DNA from: an uncultured Eubacteriales bacterium | Lineage (GTDB): Bacteria; Bacillota; Clostridia; Oscillospirales; CAG-272 | Length of the DNA stretch: 40,904 nucleotides | Assembly (NCBI GenBank): GCA_900546695.1 | Contig: URDX01000014.1 | Span: forward strand, 1 to 40,904 | Reading direction: 5' to 3' | In this document: positions 23,988-33,334 of the stretch, in pieces | Position numbering within the stretch: position 1 is the first letter of the stretch | Layout of the letters: every line of letters starts with the position of its first letter | The notes under the pieces: generated by a model | Told to the model about the DNA's origin: nothing | What the model saw: the letters and a program-made list of their open reading frames with translations, nothing else | Databases searched by the model: none | Made by a program: the position numbers and the translations under genes

Positions 23988-26612
23988 ATGGCGGAAAAGA
24001 AGAAAATCACACCGATGATGGAGCAGTATCTGCGGATAAAGGCGCAGCATGAGGATGCGATACTTTTCTATCGTCTCGGAGACTTTTATGAGATGTTCTT
24101 CGACGATGCAAAGCTTGTATCCCGCGAGCTCGAGCTTGTGCTTACGGGCAAGGATTGCGGCATGGAGGAGCGTGCTCCGATGTGCGGCATACCCTATCAC
24201 TCGAGCGAGAGCTATATCGGTCGGCTTGTCGCAAAGGGCTATAAGGTAGTTATCTGCGAGCAGACGGAGGACCCTGCGACTGCGACGGGGCTCGTCAAAC
24301 GCGAGGTCGTCCGCATCGTCACCCCTGGAACGCTAATCGAGACGGGGCTGCTCGACGACAGACAGAACAACTATCTCTGCACCGTCTGCGTAAGCGGCGG
24401 CAGGGCGGGGCTCTGCTTTGCCGATGTTTCCACGTCAGAGGTGCGCGGAACGTTTCTGTCGGGCGAGGATCTCGGTCAGATGATAATCAACGAGCTTGCG
24501 GCATATTCGCCGCGTGAGATGCTGCTCAGCTGCCCCGAGGCGGAGGTGCCCGAGGTGGCGGATTATGCGCGGAACAGGCTGCACACAATGGTCGACGACA
24601 GTCACCGTGCGTACTTTGACCGCAGCGCGGCGCAGACGCTCGTGCTTGACCGCTTCGGAAAGACCGCAGCGGATATGGGGGCAGTAGAGGAGGAGGAGTG
24701 CGCCGTCGCTTTCGGCGCGATGGTGGCATATATTGAGGAGACCTACCGCCGCGAGATACCCGATATCAGAAATCTGACCTTCTATACCGAGGAGCAGTAT
24801 GTGCAGATGGATTCCTCCACTCGGCGGAATCTCGAGCTGTGCGAGACTATGCGCGCGGGCGAGCGCCGCGGCTCGCTGCTCTGGGTGCTTGACAGGACAA
24901 AGACGTCCATGGGCGCGCGTCTGCTGCGACGCTATATTGAACAGCCGCTGCGCAGCGTATCGGCGATATCGCATCGCCTTGACGCGGTGGAGCAGCTGTG
25001 CGGCAACTACATGCAGCGCAGTGAGATATCCGAGACGCTCTCGGGCGTTCTCGACATCGAGCGTCTGATGGCAAAGATAAGCTACGGTACGGCAAACGCA
25101 AAGGACCTGCTCGCTATCGGAAAATCGCTCGCACTCGTGCCGTATCTGCGCGAGCAGCTTGAGGGCTCGACTGCACGTGAGCTGTGCGAGATAAGAGACT
25201 CGATGTCTGCGGAAGAGGAGCTGTTTCAGCTGCTGCTCTGCGCGATAGATGCGAATCCTTCCGCACTCGTCAAGGAGGGCGGAATGATAGCCGACGGCTA
25301 CAATTCCGAGGTGGACGAGCTGCGCGGCATAATAGATAACTCAAAGGAATACAAGAGCCGCATAGAGGCGCGTGAGCGCGAGAGAACGGGTATCAAGACG
25401 CTGAAGATAGGCTACAACAAGGTTTTCGGCTACTATATCGAGGTGTCAAAGTCGTATACATCGCTCGTTCCCGACGACTATGTGCGCAAGCAGACGCTGA
25501 CGACGGGAGAGCGCTACATAACGGACGAGCTCAAGGATATGGAGGCTACCATACTCGGTGCGCGCGACAAGCTCTCAAATCTCGAATATGAGATATTCTG
25601 CACCCTGCGCGACAGCGTCAGCGCACGCGCGGAGGCGATAGCACGCGATGCGGAATGCTTTGCGCGGCTCGACGCGCTCTGCTCGCTTGCAGCGGTCGCG
25701 GCGGATAACAGATACGTCCGCCCCGAGGTCGAATACAGCGATGTTACCGACATCCGCGGCGGCAGACACCCTGTCGTCGAGCGCTTTGCGGGCAGCGGCG
25801 GCTTCGTACCTAACGATACGCTGCTCGATACCTCGCATAACCGTCTCGCGCTTATAACGGGGCCTAACATGGCGGGAAAATCGACCTACATGCGTCAGGT
25901 CGCAATAATCACCCTGATGGCGCAGATGGGCTCTTTCGTTCCTGCGGATTCCGCGCGGATAGGCATCGTAGACCGCATATTCACGAGGGTAGGCGCGTCG
26001 GACGACCTTGCGGCGGGGCAGTCGACCTTTATGCTCGAAATGACCGAGGTCGCTTACATACTCTCGCACGCAACGCCGCGCAGCCTTATCGTTTACGATG
26101 AGATAGGCAGGGGCACAAGCACGTTTGACGGTATGAGCATCGCACGCGCCGTAGCCGAGTATACGGCGGGCAAAAGGCTCGGTGCGCGCACGCTGTTTGC
26201 AACGCATTACCATGAGCTCACCGCGCTTGAAGGCGAGGTCGACGGTATTGTAAATTACAACATCACGGCAAAGAAGAAGGGTGACGACATCATATTTTTG
26301 CGCCGCGTTATTCGCGGGGCGGCAGACGACAGCTACGGCATAGAGGTAGCAAAGCTCGCGGGCGTACCGAGTGAGGTAATCCGCCGCGCGCGGTCGATAC
26401 TTGCGGGGCTTGAACGCCGCAGCGCCGAGGCGGAGCGGATATGCGAGGAGGAGCAGGCGGGCGGAGCCGAGCAGACCGAGCTCGACAACGTCAGCTTCGG
26501 TGATATCGGAGAGAGCGAGCTGCGCAACAGAATAGCGGCGCTTGATATGGATTCGATGACCCCGCGCGACGCGCTCGAGCTGCTGTATGACCTGAAAAAG
26601 CTGGTGTACTGA
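23988..26612 (+). CDS. mutS: DNA mismatch repair protein MutS
   Basis: An 874-residue mismatch-recognition ATPase. The mismatch-binding Phe-X-Glu is at Phe33-Tyr-Glu35 in LGDFYEMF. The connector and lever domains follow, then Walker A GPNMAGKST near residue 625, DDLAAGQSTFMLEM, Walker B IVYDEIGRGTSTFDG and the ATHYHELT switch. A C-terminal helix-turn-helix and tail remain. Length is normal. A GGGGATGATTTGAG leader gives the ribosome binding site. It lies 48 nt after the ricA-like gene and 95 nt before mutL. Confidence 0.97.
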   Translation: MAEKKKITPMMEQYLRIKAQHEDAILFYRLGDFYEMFFDDAKLVSRELELVLTGKDCGMEERAPMCGIPYHSSESYIGRLVAKGYKVVICEQTEDPATATGLVKREVVRIVTPGTLIETGLLDDRQNNYLCTVCVSGGRAGLCFADVSTSEVRGTFLSGEDLGQMIINELAAYSPREMLLSCPEAEVPEVADYARNRLHTMVDDSHRAYFDRSAAQTLVLDRFGKTAADMGAVEEEECAVAFGAMVAYIEETYRREIPDIRNLTFYTEEQYVQMDSSTRRNLELCETMRAGERRGSLLWVLDRTKTSMGARLLRRYIEQPLRSVSAISHRLDAVEQLCGNYMQRSEISETLSGVLDIERLMAKISYGTANAKDLLAIGKSLALVPYLREQLEGSTARELCEIRDSMSAEEELFQLLLCAIDANPSALVKEGGMIADGYNSEVDELRGIIDNSKEYKSRIEARERERTGIKTLKIGYNKVFGYYIEVSKSYTSLVPDDYVRKQTLTTGERYITDELKDMEATILGARDKLSNLEYEIFCTLRDSVSARAEAIARDAECFARLDALCSLAAVAADNRYVRPEVEYSDVTDIRGGRHPVVERFAGSGGFVPNDTLLDTSHNRLALITGPNMAGKSTYMRQVAIITLMAQMGSFVPADSARIGIVDRIFTRVGASDDLAAGQSTFMLEMTEVAYILSHATPRSLIVYDEIGRGTSTFDGMSIARAVAEYTAGKRLGARTLFATHYHELTALEGEVDGIVNYNITAKKKGDDIIFLRRVIRGAADDSYGIEVAKLAGVPSEVIRRARSILAGLERRSAEAERICEEEQAGGAEQTELDNVSFGDIGESELRNRIAALDMDSMTPRDALELLYDLKKLVY

Positions 26613-26707
26613 GAGTCTGATGCACTCAGACAGACTCGGAATGATATATTTTACGCGCATGGTGCAGCTGTATGCGGGCGGCGCGAATAAAAGGGAGGGA
26701 TATCGGT

Positions 26708-29170
26708 TTGGAGAACAAGATAAACGTACTTGATTTTAAGGTCGCGAATCTTATCGCGGCGGGAGAGGTCGTTGAACGACCCGCTTCGGCGATAAAGGAG
26801 CTTATCGAAAATTCGGTAGACGCGGGGGCGAAGAATATTACCGTTGAGATTCAGAGCGGCGGTATCTCTCTCATGCGCGTGACCGACGACGGATGCGGCA
26901 TGAGCCGCGAGGATACCGAGATGTGCATCCGCCGTCACGCAACGAGCAAGATAAAGGATGCATCGGACCTTGCCTACATAATCACTCTCGGCTTTCGCGG
27001 CGAGGCGCTTGCCGCTATCGCATCGGTTTCGCGGCTGCGCATCTTTTCAAAGCGGCGGGAGGATCAGGTCGGAACGCTGCTCTCCGCAGACGGCGGCAGA
27101 AATGTGACCGTTACCGAGACGGGCTGCGCGAGCGGAACGACGGTCATTGCCGAGGAGCTGTTCGCAAACGTCCCCGCAAGGCGGAAATTCTTAAAGAAGG
27201 ATGCTGCTGAGACGATGGCGGTGACGAGCATCGTCGAAAAAGCGGCACTTGCACACCCCGAGATAGCGATGTCGCTTATCTGTGACGGAAAGCTGCGCTA
27301 CCGTACATCGGGCGACGGCGACCTGCGCAGTGCGGTATATGCGGTCATGGGCAGGGAATGCGCGAGCAATCTCATCCCCGTGCGCGCACTCAGCGACGGC
27401 ATAGAGATAAACGGCTTTGTCGGTACACCTGAGCAGATACGCAAGAACCGTCACGGCGAGAGCTTCTTTCTCAACGGCAGATATGTGCGCAACACGACGG
27501 CGCAGAGCGCGCTCGAGGCGGCGTTCCGCACATACATTCCGAGCGATAAGTTCCCCATGTCTGTGCTGCATCTGAAGATACATCCGTCGCTTGTCGACGT
27601 AAACGTTCACCCCGCTAAGCTTGAGGTAAAGTTTGCGGAGGAGCGCAAGGTCTTTGACGCGATATATGCCGCCGTGCGCGGAGCGCTGCTGCGCAGCATT
27701 CCGCGACCCGAGTATGACGGCGAGCGCGTGACCGAGGATAAGCGGCACGCGGGTGAGGCGGCACTCTCTTCATTTGTTCCGATGCCCGATCGCACCGAGC
27801 GCAGACGCGCGGAGGAACGCAATCTGTTCACCGAGACGGGAACGCCCGTCGGCTCACGCAGACAGCTACGCGCGTTCAACGCTGCGGAGCGTTCGGCGCT
27901 CGGCGCATCGTCGGATATTGCGACCTGCAAGCCGCGCACCGCGTTTGACGGTGAGGCGGTCGACACGGGATACGGCGCTGCGGGCGGGATAGACAGACGG
28001 CTGCTCGATATCGACTATGACGGCGAGCTGCCGCAGAACAGCCGAAACGGCGCAAACAGTGCGGATAGTGTAAGCGGCACAATCGGCGCTGATAACATGA
28101 ACGGCGCGAGCGGCACAAACAGCCCGAGCGGCTCACCCGACCGGAATGTCTTGAATGACCCGGGCAGCACGAGCAGTGCGGCGGGCGGCACTTCAGTCGG
28201 CAATACGGGCGGCATCGGTTCGTATTCGACGGGCGCGATGCGGCGCGACGGACCGGAGCACGGCTTTACCCCCGCGCCCGACCCGTTTGCTTCACGCAGG
28301 AATGCTGCGGGCGGTATGCATGCGGGTGATGCAGGAGGTATCGGCGGTCGACCTGCGGGCTCTGCTGTATCGGACTCTGTATCGGGAGGGGCTGTTCCCG
28401 CGACATCGGGCGCAGTATCCGGCGCGATATCCGGTGTCGGCGCTGAGCAGCGCGGCGGGCAGACCCGTTTCGGGGCGATACCCGCAGACGACGGTGCGGA
28501 TGACGTACTGCGTGATCCGTCGGCGGGACGCACGGTATCGGCCTGCGCGGAGGGCGGCAGCACGATGGATACATCGCGCGAGCATGTGTATTACCGCATA
28601 ATCGGTATCGCATCGAACGCATATGTTTTCGTCGAGGTGTCGGACGGCGTTGTTGTCATCGACAAGCACGCGGCGCATGAGCGCATTCTCTTTGAACGGA
28701 TGAAGGAGAACATGTATGCGAGCCGACGCTGCGAGCAGCTGCTGCTTATCCCCGAGCAGCTGCGTCTCTCGCCCGAGGAGTACGCTGCGGCGTGCGAATA
28801 CCGCGAGGAGATAGAAAAGACCGGCTTTTCGTTCGAGGCAAACGAGGCGGAGCTCAGCGTAAAGCTGACATCGCGTCCGTCGGAGATAGAGCAGTCGGCG
28901 ACGGGAGACGTATTCATGCAGATACTCTCATCGCTTTGCAGCGGCGGAGACGATGCTGCCCGCTCGCAGAGCGACATGTACGAGAGAGCGCTGTTCCAGG
29001 CATCCTGCAAGGCGGCTGTAAAGGCAGGGCGTGAGGACGATATGTCACATATCGAGTACATATGCGAGGCGGTCATGAACGACCCGCGCATACGCTTCTG
29101 CCCGCACGGCAGACCCGTTTCGTTCGAGCTGACCACACACGATATAGAAAAAAGATTCAAAAGGATATAG
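26708..29170 (+). CDS. mutL: DNA mismatch repair endonuclease MutL with an enlarged linker
   Basis: An 820-residue GHKL ATPase and nicking endonuclease. N-terminal motifs: ELIENSVDAGA, TDDGCGMS, ATSKI and GFRGEALAAI. The C-terminal nuclease domain has DKHAAHERILFE near residue 652 (the DQHAxxE metal motif) and CPHGRP at 798-803, so strand nicking should be intact. Between them, residues about 335-625 form a linker rich in Gly, Ser, Asn, Ala and Thr; family members usually total 600-650 residues. The start is a TTG at 26708, placed 8 nt after GGGAGGG and beginning with the usual N-terminus; the upstream ATG frame lacks such a site. Confidence 0.95.
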   Translation: MENKINVLDFKVANLIAAGEVVERPASAIKELIENSVDAGAKNITVEIQSGGISLMRVTDDGCGMSREDTEMCIRRHATSKIKDASDLAYIITLGFRGEALAAIASVSRLRIFSKRREDQVGTLLSADGGRNVTVTETGCASGTTVIAEELFANVPARRKFLKKDAAETMAVTSIVEKAALAHPEIAMSLICDGKLRYRTSGDGDLRSAVYAVMGRECASNLIPVRALSDGIEINGFVGTPEQIRKNRHGESFFLNGRYVRNTTAQSALEAAFRTYIPSDKFPMSVLHLKIHPSLVDVNVHPAKLEVKFAEERKVFDAIYAAVRGALLRSIPRPEYDGERVTEDKRHAGEAALSSFVPMPDRTERRRAEERNLFTETGTPVGSRRQLRAFNAAERSALGASSDIATCKPRTAFDGEAVDTGYGAAGGIDRRLLDIDYDGELPQNSRNGANSADSVSGTIGADNMNGASGTNSPSGSPDRNVLNDPGSTSSAAGGTSVGNTGGIGSYSTGAMRRDGPEHGFTPAPDPFASRRNAAGGMHAGDAGGIGGRPAGSAVSDSVSGGAVPATSGAVSGAISGVGAEQRGGQTRFGAIPADDGADDVLRDPSAGRTVSACAEGGSTMDTSREHVYYRIIGIASNAYVFVEVSDGVVVIDKHAAHERILFERMKENMYASRRCEQLLLIPEQLRLSPEEYAAACEYREEIEKTGFSFEANEAELSVKLTSRPSEIEQSATGDVFMQILSSLCSGGDDAARSQSDMYERALFQASCKAAVKAGREDDMSHIEYICEAVMNDPRIRFCPHGRPVSFELTTHDIEKRFKRI

Positions 29171-29263
29171 GCGGTGCGGCTTATGACGCCCGCGCACACG
29201 GTACGTATTTGCCGCGCACCGTACCCGCATCGGCGGAGAATAATCTGAAAGGCTGCTTTTATA

Positions 29264-30397
29264 ATGGCATTCAAACTGTTAAAAAAAGAAGGAAACGCCC
29301 GCAGGGGCGTGATGGAGACGGTTCACGGGACCATTCAGACCCCCGTGTTCATGAACGTCGGCACAAGCGCCGCGATAAAGGGCGGAATTTCGACGGGAGA
29401 CCTCTATAACCTCGGCTGTCAGGTCGAGCTGTCGAACACCTATCACCTCCATATCCGCCCGGGCGATAAGCTTATTCACGACCTCGGCGGAATTCATAAG
29501 TTCTTCAATTGGGACCGTCCCGTGCTCACCGATTCGGGCGGATTTCAGGTATTTTCGCTTGCAAAGCTCCGCAGGATAAAGGAGGAGGGCGTTTATTTCG
29601 CGTCGCATATCGACGGAAAGCGCATTTTTATGGGACCCGAGGAGAGCATGCAGATACAGTCGAATCTCGCCTCCACCATCGCCATGGCGTTTGACGAATG
29701 CATCGAAAATCCCGCACCGTACGACTATGTAAAGCGCTCCTGCGACCGCACATACCGTTGGCTCGTCCGCTGCAAGGCGGAGATGCAGCGGCTGAGCACC
29801 CTGCCCGAGACCATCAACCCCGAGCAGCTGCTGTTCGGTATAAATCAGGGCTCTACCTATGAGGATCTGCGCATTGACCATATGAATCGGATAGCCGAGC
29901 TCGATCTGCCCGGGTATGCCATAGGCGGTCTCGCCGTCGGCGAGGAGGCGGACGAGATGTATCGGATAATCGAGGCGGTCGAGCCGCATATGCCGACCGA
30001 CAGACCGCGTTATCTCATGGGAGTGGGAACGCCCGTCAACATCCTTGAGGCGGTGTATCGCGGAGTCGATTTCTTCGACTGCGTCATGCCGAGCCGAAAC
30101 GCCCGCCACGGCAATCTGTTCACATGGAAGGGCAAGCTCAACGTTCTGAACGAAAAGTTCATCATGGACGACAAGCCGATAGACGAGGACTGTCAGTGCC
30201 CCGCATGCCGCAGATACTCAAAGGCGTATATCCGCCATCTTTTCAAGGCGCGCGAGCTGCTAGGAATGCGTTTGTGCGTGCTGCATAACCTGTATTTCTA
30301 TAACGAACTGATGAGCGAGATACGCAAAGCGCTCGACGAGGGGCGCTATGAGGCGTTCTATAAAAAGTACGTGCCCATTCTCGGCGAGAAGATCTGA
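29264..30397 (+). CDS. tgt: Queuine tRNA-ribosyltransferase (tRNA-guanine transglycosylase)
   Basis: A 377-residue enzyme that swaps guanine 34 of GUN-anticodon tRNAs for preQ1. Motifs: TPVFMNVGTSAAIKG, LSNTYHLHIRPG, PVLTDSGGFQVFSL with the substrate aspartate, GGLAVGE, YLMGVGTP with DCVMPSRNARHGNLF, and the zinc site CQCPACRRYSKAYIRH plus HNLYFYNELM. GAAAGG lies upstream at a loose distance. It follows mutL after 93 nt in the same direction. Confidence 0.97.
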   Translation: MAFKLLKKEGNARRGVMETVHGTIQTPVFMNVGTSAAIKGGISTGDLYNLGCQVELSNTYHLHIRPGDKLIHDLGGIHKFFNWDRPVLTDSGGFQVFSLAKLRRIKEEGVYFASHIDGKRIFMGPEESMQIQSNLASTIAMAFDECIENPAPYDYVKRSCDRTYRWLVRCKAEMQRLSTLPETINPEQLLFGINQGSTYEDLRIDHMNRIAELDLPGYAIGGLAVGEEADEMYRIIEAVEPHMPTDRPRYLMGVGTPVNILEAVYRGVDFFDCVMPSRNARHGNLFTWKGKLNVLNEKFIMDDKPIDEDCQCPACRRYSKAYIRHLFKARELLGMRLCVLHNLYFYNELMSEIRKALDEGRYEAFYKKYVPILGEKI

Positions 30398-30497
30398 GGG
30401 CGGCGCGCTCCGCGATGCGAGTGCTCAGACGGTAGCTCGGCGACGCTCTGCATGCGCATGTTTTTCGTGCGGCGGCGCAAAATCGTGCGATATCTTC

Positions 30498-30534
30498 TTT
30501 ACAAATTTCGCGCGATGTGTTATACTGAACACAT
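30498..30534 (+). promoter_or_regulatory. Promoter of fucU with an overlapping palindrome
   Basis: TTTACA (30498-30503), 17-nt spacer, TATACT (30521-30526). A 7-bp inverted repeat ATGTGTT-6 nt-AACACAT (30515-30534) covers the -10 box, the classic position for a repressor operator. The regulator is unknown. Confidence 0.65.
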
Positions 30535-30603
30535 GCAGCACCGCTCGGGCAGCTACCCGCATGTACGGTGCACAAAAAATAATAAATTTTCCGGAGGCAT
30601 ATT

Positions 30604-31026
30604 ATGCTTAAAGGTATTCCTTCCATCATTTCACCCGACCTGCTCAAGATTCTTATGGAGATGGGTCACGGCGACGAGCTTGTTATCGGCGACGGCAACT
30701 TCCCCGCAGCAAGAGTCGCACAGCGCCTTGTACGCGAGGACGGGCACACCGTTCCCGAGCTGCTTGAGGCAATTCTTAAGCTCTACCCGCTCGACACCTA
30801 CTCCGACCCCGTATACATCATGCAGAAGGTCCCCGGCGACAACGTCGAGACTCCTATCTGGAAGGAGTTCGAGGCTATCACCGGTAAGTACACCGACAAG
30901 CCCCTCACCCAGATTGAGCGCTTTGAGTTCTATGAGAGAGCAAAGGACGCTTATGCGGTAGTTACCTCGGGCGAGACCGCGCTTTACGCAAATATCATCA
31001 TCAGAAAGGGCGTAGTTATCGAGTAA
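30604..31026 (+). CDS. fucU: L-fucose mutarotase / RbsD-FucU family protein
   Basis: A 140-residue protein of the RbsD/FucU family, which interconverts anomers of fucose or ribose. The N-terminus MLKGIPSIISPDLLKILMEMGHGDELVIGD is close to FucU (key words SPDLLK and MGHGDE, with the family histidine), followed by NFPAARV and, near the end, YANIIIRKGVV. Length fits FucU (about 140) better than RbsD (about 131). A TCCGGAGG ribosome binding site lies upstream. No other fucose gene is seen; the promoter palindrome suggests separate sugar-responsive control. Confidence 0.9.
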   Translation: MLKGIPSIISPDLLKILMEMGHGDELVIGDGNFPAARVAQRLVREDGHTVPELLEAILKLYPLDTYSDPVYIMQKVPGDNVETPIWKEFEAITGKYTDKPLTQIERFEFYERAKDAYAVVTSGETALYANIIIRKGVVIE

Positions 31027-31111
31027 CAGCACTGCCCCCCGTGGGCACGGCTGCATGCAGTAACCGAATAATTCCGACTTTTTTATCGGCAGATGAGAGG
31101 AGGCGAGACAT

Positions 31112-32815
31112 ATGCGGAGATTGATTCGCTGCTGTCCGCTTATGCTCGTCTGCCTTCTTTTTATCGCATCGCTTGCCGCCGTCGGCTATGTTTCGGTGCT
31201 CTCGCCCGCATGTCTGACTGTGACCCGTGCGCTGCTCGTGATATCGGGCGGTATCTGCGCGTCGGTCGGATTGCTGCTTCGCGCGGTCTGCGGTCGGGGC
31301 GGCGGAAGAGCGGTGCCCGTGCTGCTCGGCGCTGCAGTGCTTGCGGGCTGCGTTGTCGGCTCGCTGTATTTCGGGAGCTATCGCGACGGCGTTATCGCGG
31401 AATATTCGGGCACGGATAAGCCTGTGACCGCGACGGTCGGGCGGGTGCGGTATTCGTCGGCTTCTTATATGATATTCGATGCGCAGCTGAACTCGGTAGG
31501 CGGCGAGAGCTGTTCGCTTCCCGTTACGTTCAGGGTTCGCGGCGCGCCCGGACTCAGAGTCGGCGAGTGCTTTTCCGCACATGCCGATATCGGCGCGGCG
31601 GAACCGTACGACGATACGGCGCTCTCGCTGATGTATTCCTCGTCGGAAGGACGGTTTCTTACGCTTTCCGCCGACTCGCTCAGCGTCTTTGATCGCGCGC
31701 CGTCAGGCAGTCTGACCGCATATTTTTCACGGCTGCGGGAGAGCGTCGGGCAAACGCTGTCGCTCCGCCTCGGCGACGGTGCGGGGCTCTGTCGTGCGCT
31801 GCTGCTCGGCGACCGCAGCGAGCTCGGGGACGGCATATCGGACGATTTTTCCGCGCTCGGAATATCGCACATCGTAGCGGTTAGCGGACTGCATCTCGGA
31901 ATAATCACGGCGGTGGTATCGTTCCTGCTGCGCCGTCTGCGTGTACCGAACGGTGCTTCGATAATCATAACCGCCGCCTTTGCACTACTGTTTGCGGCGC
32001 TTACCGGCTTTTCTTCCTCCGTTCTGCGCTCCGCGCTGATGCTCATGACAGCAAGCAGCGCGAGACTCAGCGGCAGAGCGGGGCACATGCCTACATCGCT
32101 TGCATCCGCGGTCGCGCTTATCCTGCTTTTCCGCCCGTGCGCGGTGCTCGATGTCGGGCTTGTGCTGTCGTTTTCCTCTACCTTCGGTATTGCCGTGATC
32201 GGCGCGCCGCTCTGCCGCAGAACAGCCGCGCGCATCAGCAGATATACGCACGATATCCGCGAGCGGTATTTTTCGCGCTCCCCGTCGGCGCTGCGCGGAG
32301 CGGCGGCGGGACTCGGTATCGGAATGGCGGAGTTTGCGCTCGATTCGGTCATTATCGGCGCTTCCGCAAATCTGTTTACCGCGCCGCTTGCCGTGATGTT
32401 CTTCGGCTTTTCTTCGATGTATTCGGTCCCCGCGACCGTGCTTTTCTCTCCGCTCGCGGGGCTGCTGCTCTCGCTCTCACCGTTTGCACTGCTGCCGCAG
32501 AGCTTTGTGCTCACTCCGTATATCACGTCAATTGTCGCGTTTGTCTCGGGCTTTGTTTCCCGCCTCGCCTCCGCCTGTGCGGTGCTTGCATATGAGATGG
32601 GACCGCTCGGCGCGCTCGCCGTCACGGCTATGCTGCTTTACGGTCTGCCGTTTATCCTGCGCGGACTTCCGTCGGTTGCTTACGGCAGCGACAGCCGCAG
32701 ACGCAGGGTGCTCGCGGTAACGCTCTCGCTCGGGGCTCTCCTGCTTGTCGGCGGTATCGCCGCCGTGCTGCTGCTTGCCGCAGCGGGCGCGGGCACTGCG
32801 CCGAGCACACTTTGA
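31112..32815 (+). CDS. comEC: ComEC/Rec2-family membrane protein lacking the beta-lactamase domain
   Basis: A 567-residue membrane protein. It opens with several hydrophobic helices, then the DUF4131-like N-terminal domain, and the Competence domain with ALLLGDRSELGDGISDDFSALG and HIVAVSGLHLGII (the family's core motif). Helices continue to the end (LGALLLVGGIAAVLLLAAA). ComEC forms the channel for single-stranded DNA entry in competence. Family members of 700-800 residues end in a metallo-beta-lactamase-like domain; this one stops without it, and no HxHxDH motif is present. Nothing suggests a frameshift, since the downstream 100 nt hold only a terminator. A GAGAGGAGG ribosome binding site precedes the ATG. 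Confidence 0.88.
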   Translation: MRRLIRCCPLMLVCLLFIASLAAVGYVSVLSPACLTVTRALLVISGGICASVGLLLRAVCGRGGGRAVPVLLGAAVLAGCVVGSLYFGSYRDGVIAEYSGTDKPVTATVGRVRYSSASYMIFDAQLNSVGGESCSLPVTFRVRGAPGLRVGECFSAHADIGAAEPYDDTALSLMYSSSEGRFLTLSADSLSVFDRAPSGSLTAYFSRLRESVGQTLSLRLGDGAGLCRALLLGDRSELGDGISDDFSALGISHIVAVSGLHLGIITAVVSFLLRRLRVPNGASIIITAAFALLFAALTGFSSSVLRSALMLMTASSARLSGRAGHMPTSLASAVALILLFRPCAVLDVGLVLSFSSTFGIAVIGAPLCRRTAARISRYTHDIRERYFSRSPSALRGAAAGLGIGMAEFALDSVIIGASANLFTAPLAVMFFGFSSMYSVPATVLFSPLAGLLLSLSPFALLPQSFVLTPYITSIVAFVSGFVSRLASACAVLAYEMGPLGALAVTAMLLYGLPFILRGLPSVAYGSDSRRRRVLAVTLSLGALLLVGGIAAVLLLAAAGAGTAPSTL

Positions 32816-32934
32816 AATAATTCGATTGCTGCAAAATGATGATTCGGCAGAAAACACGATTGCCCCGAAATGCCGACGAGTAGTAATATTAACGGGAAAG
32901 CGGTGCGGATGCCGCAACAATGCGAATATAACAA

Positions 32935-32973
32935 AAACGGTCATATCAGACTTTTGGACTGATATGACCGTTT
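32935..32973. terminator. Bidirectional terminator between comEC and the small acidic gene
   Basis: Perfect 15-bp stem AAACGGTCATATCAG / CTGATATGACCGTTT around a 9-nt loop, with A- and T-rich flanks for both strands. Confidence 0.9.
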
Positions 32974-33033
32974 GGTGCTTTGCCGCGATGCCGCAGATGC
33001 AGTACCGTATTGGAGCAAATATTATTTGTCGAG

Positions 33034-33249
33034 TTACTCTTCCAGAAGTTCTTCGAGCACGGAATATGCCTCATTTACCCCGTCAAGCGCTTCGTCGATA
33101 GCCTCGCATACCGTCTCGGCATCCTCGCGTTCGTCGCCTGATGCTTCCGTGCGCTCCTCCTCGGAGTCGAGCAGTATCCCGAGACCGTCGCTTATCTTTT
33201 CGAGCTGCGCAAGTATTGTAAGCAGTTCTTTTTTTGTGTAGTCAAGCAT
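33034..33249 (-). CDS. Small acidic helical protein of unknown function
   Basis: A 71-residue, very acidic protein (MLDYTKKELLTILAQ..., with many Glu and Asp later) predicted to be helical. An AAGGAGAAC ribosome binding site sits 6 nt before the ATG, which makes it a real gene although no family is recognised. There is no signal peptide or membrane helix. It lies between comEC and the hydratase gene and is convergent with comEC; it could be cotranscribed after the hydratase gene, 85 nt upstream. Confidence 0.7.
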   Translation of the reverse strand: MLDYTKKELLTILAQLEKISDGLGILLDSEEERTEASGDEREDAETVCEAIDEALDGVNEAYSVLEELLEE

Positions 33250-33334
33250 GTAGTTCTCCTTATATTTTGCGGGTGCTGCGTTATCGCGTTTCGGTATAAA
33301 TCCCCGCGCATGGCGTGAGTCCCCGCGCGGCGTA

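Noticed and set aside
22035..26660. Leftward frames of 331 and 361 residues opposite miaB and mutS
   Set aside because: They cover highly conserved genes on the other strand and show no protein family features.
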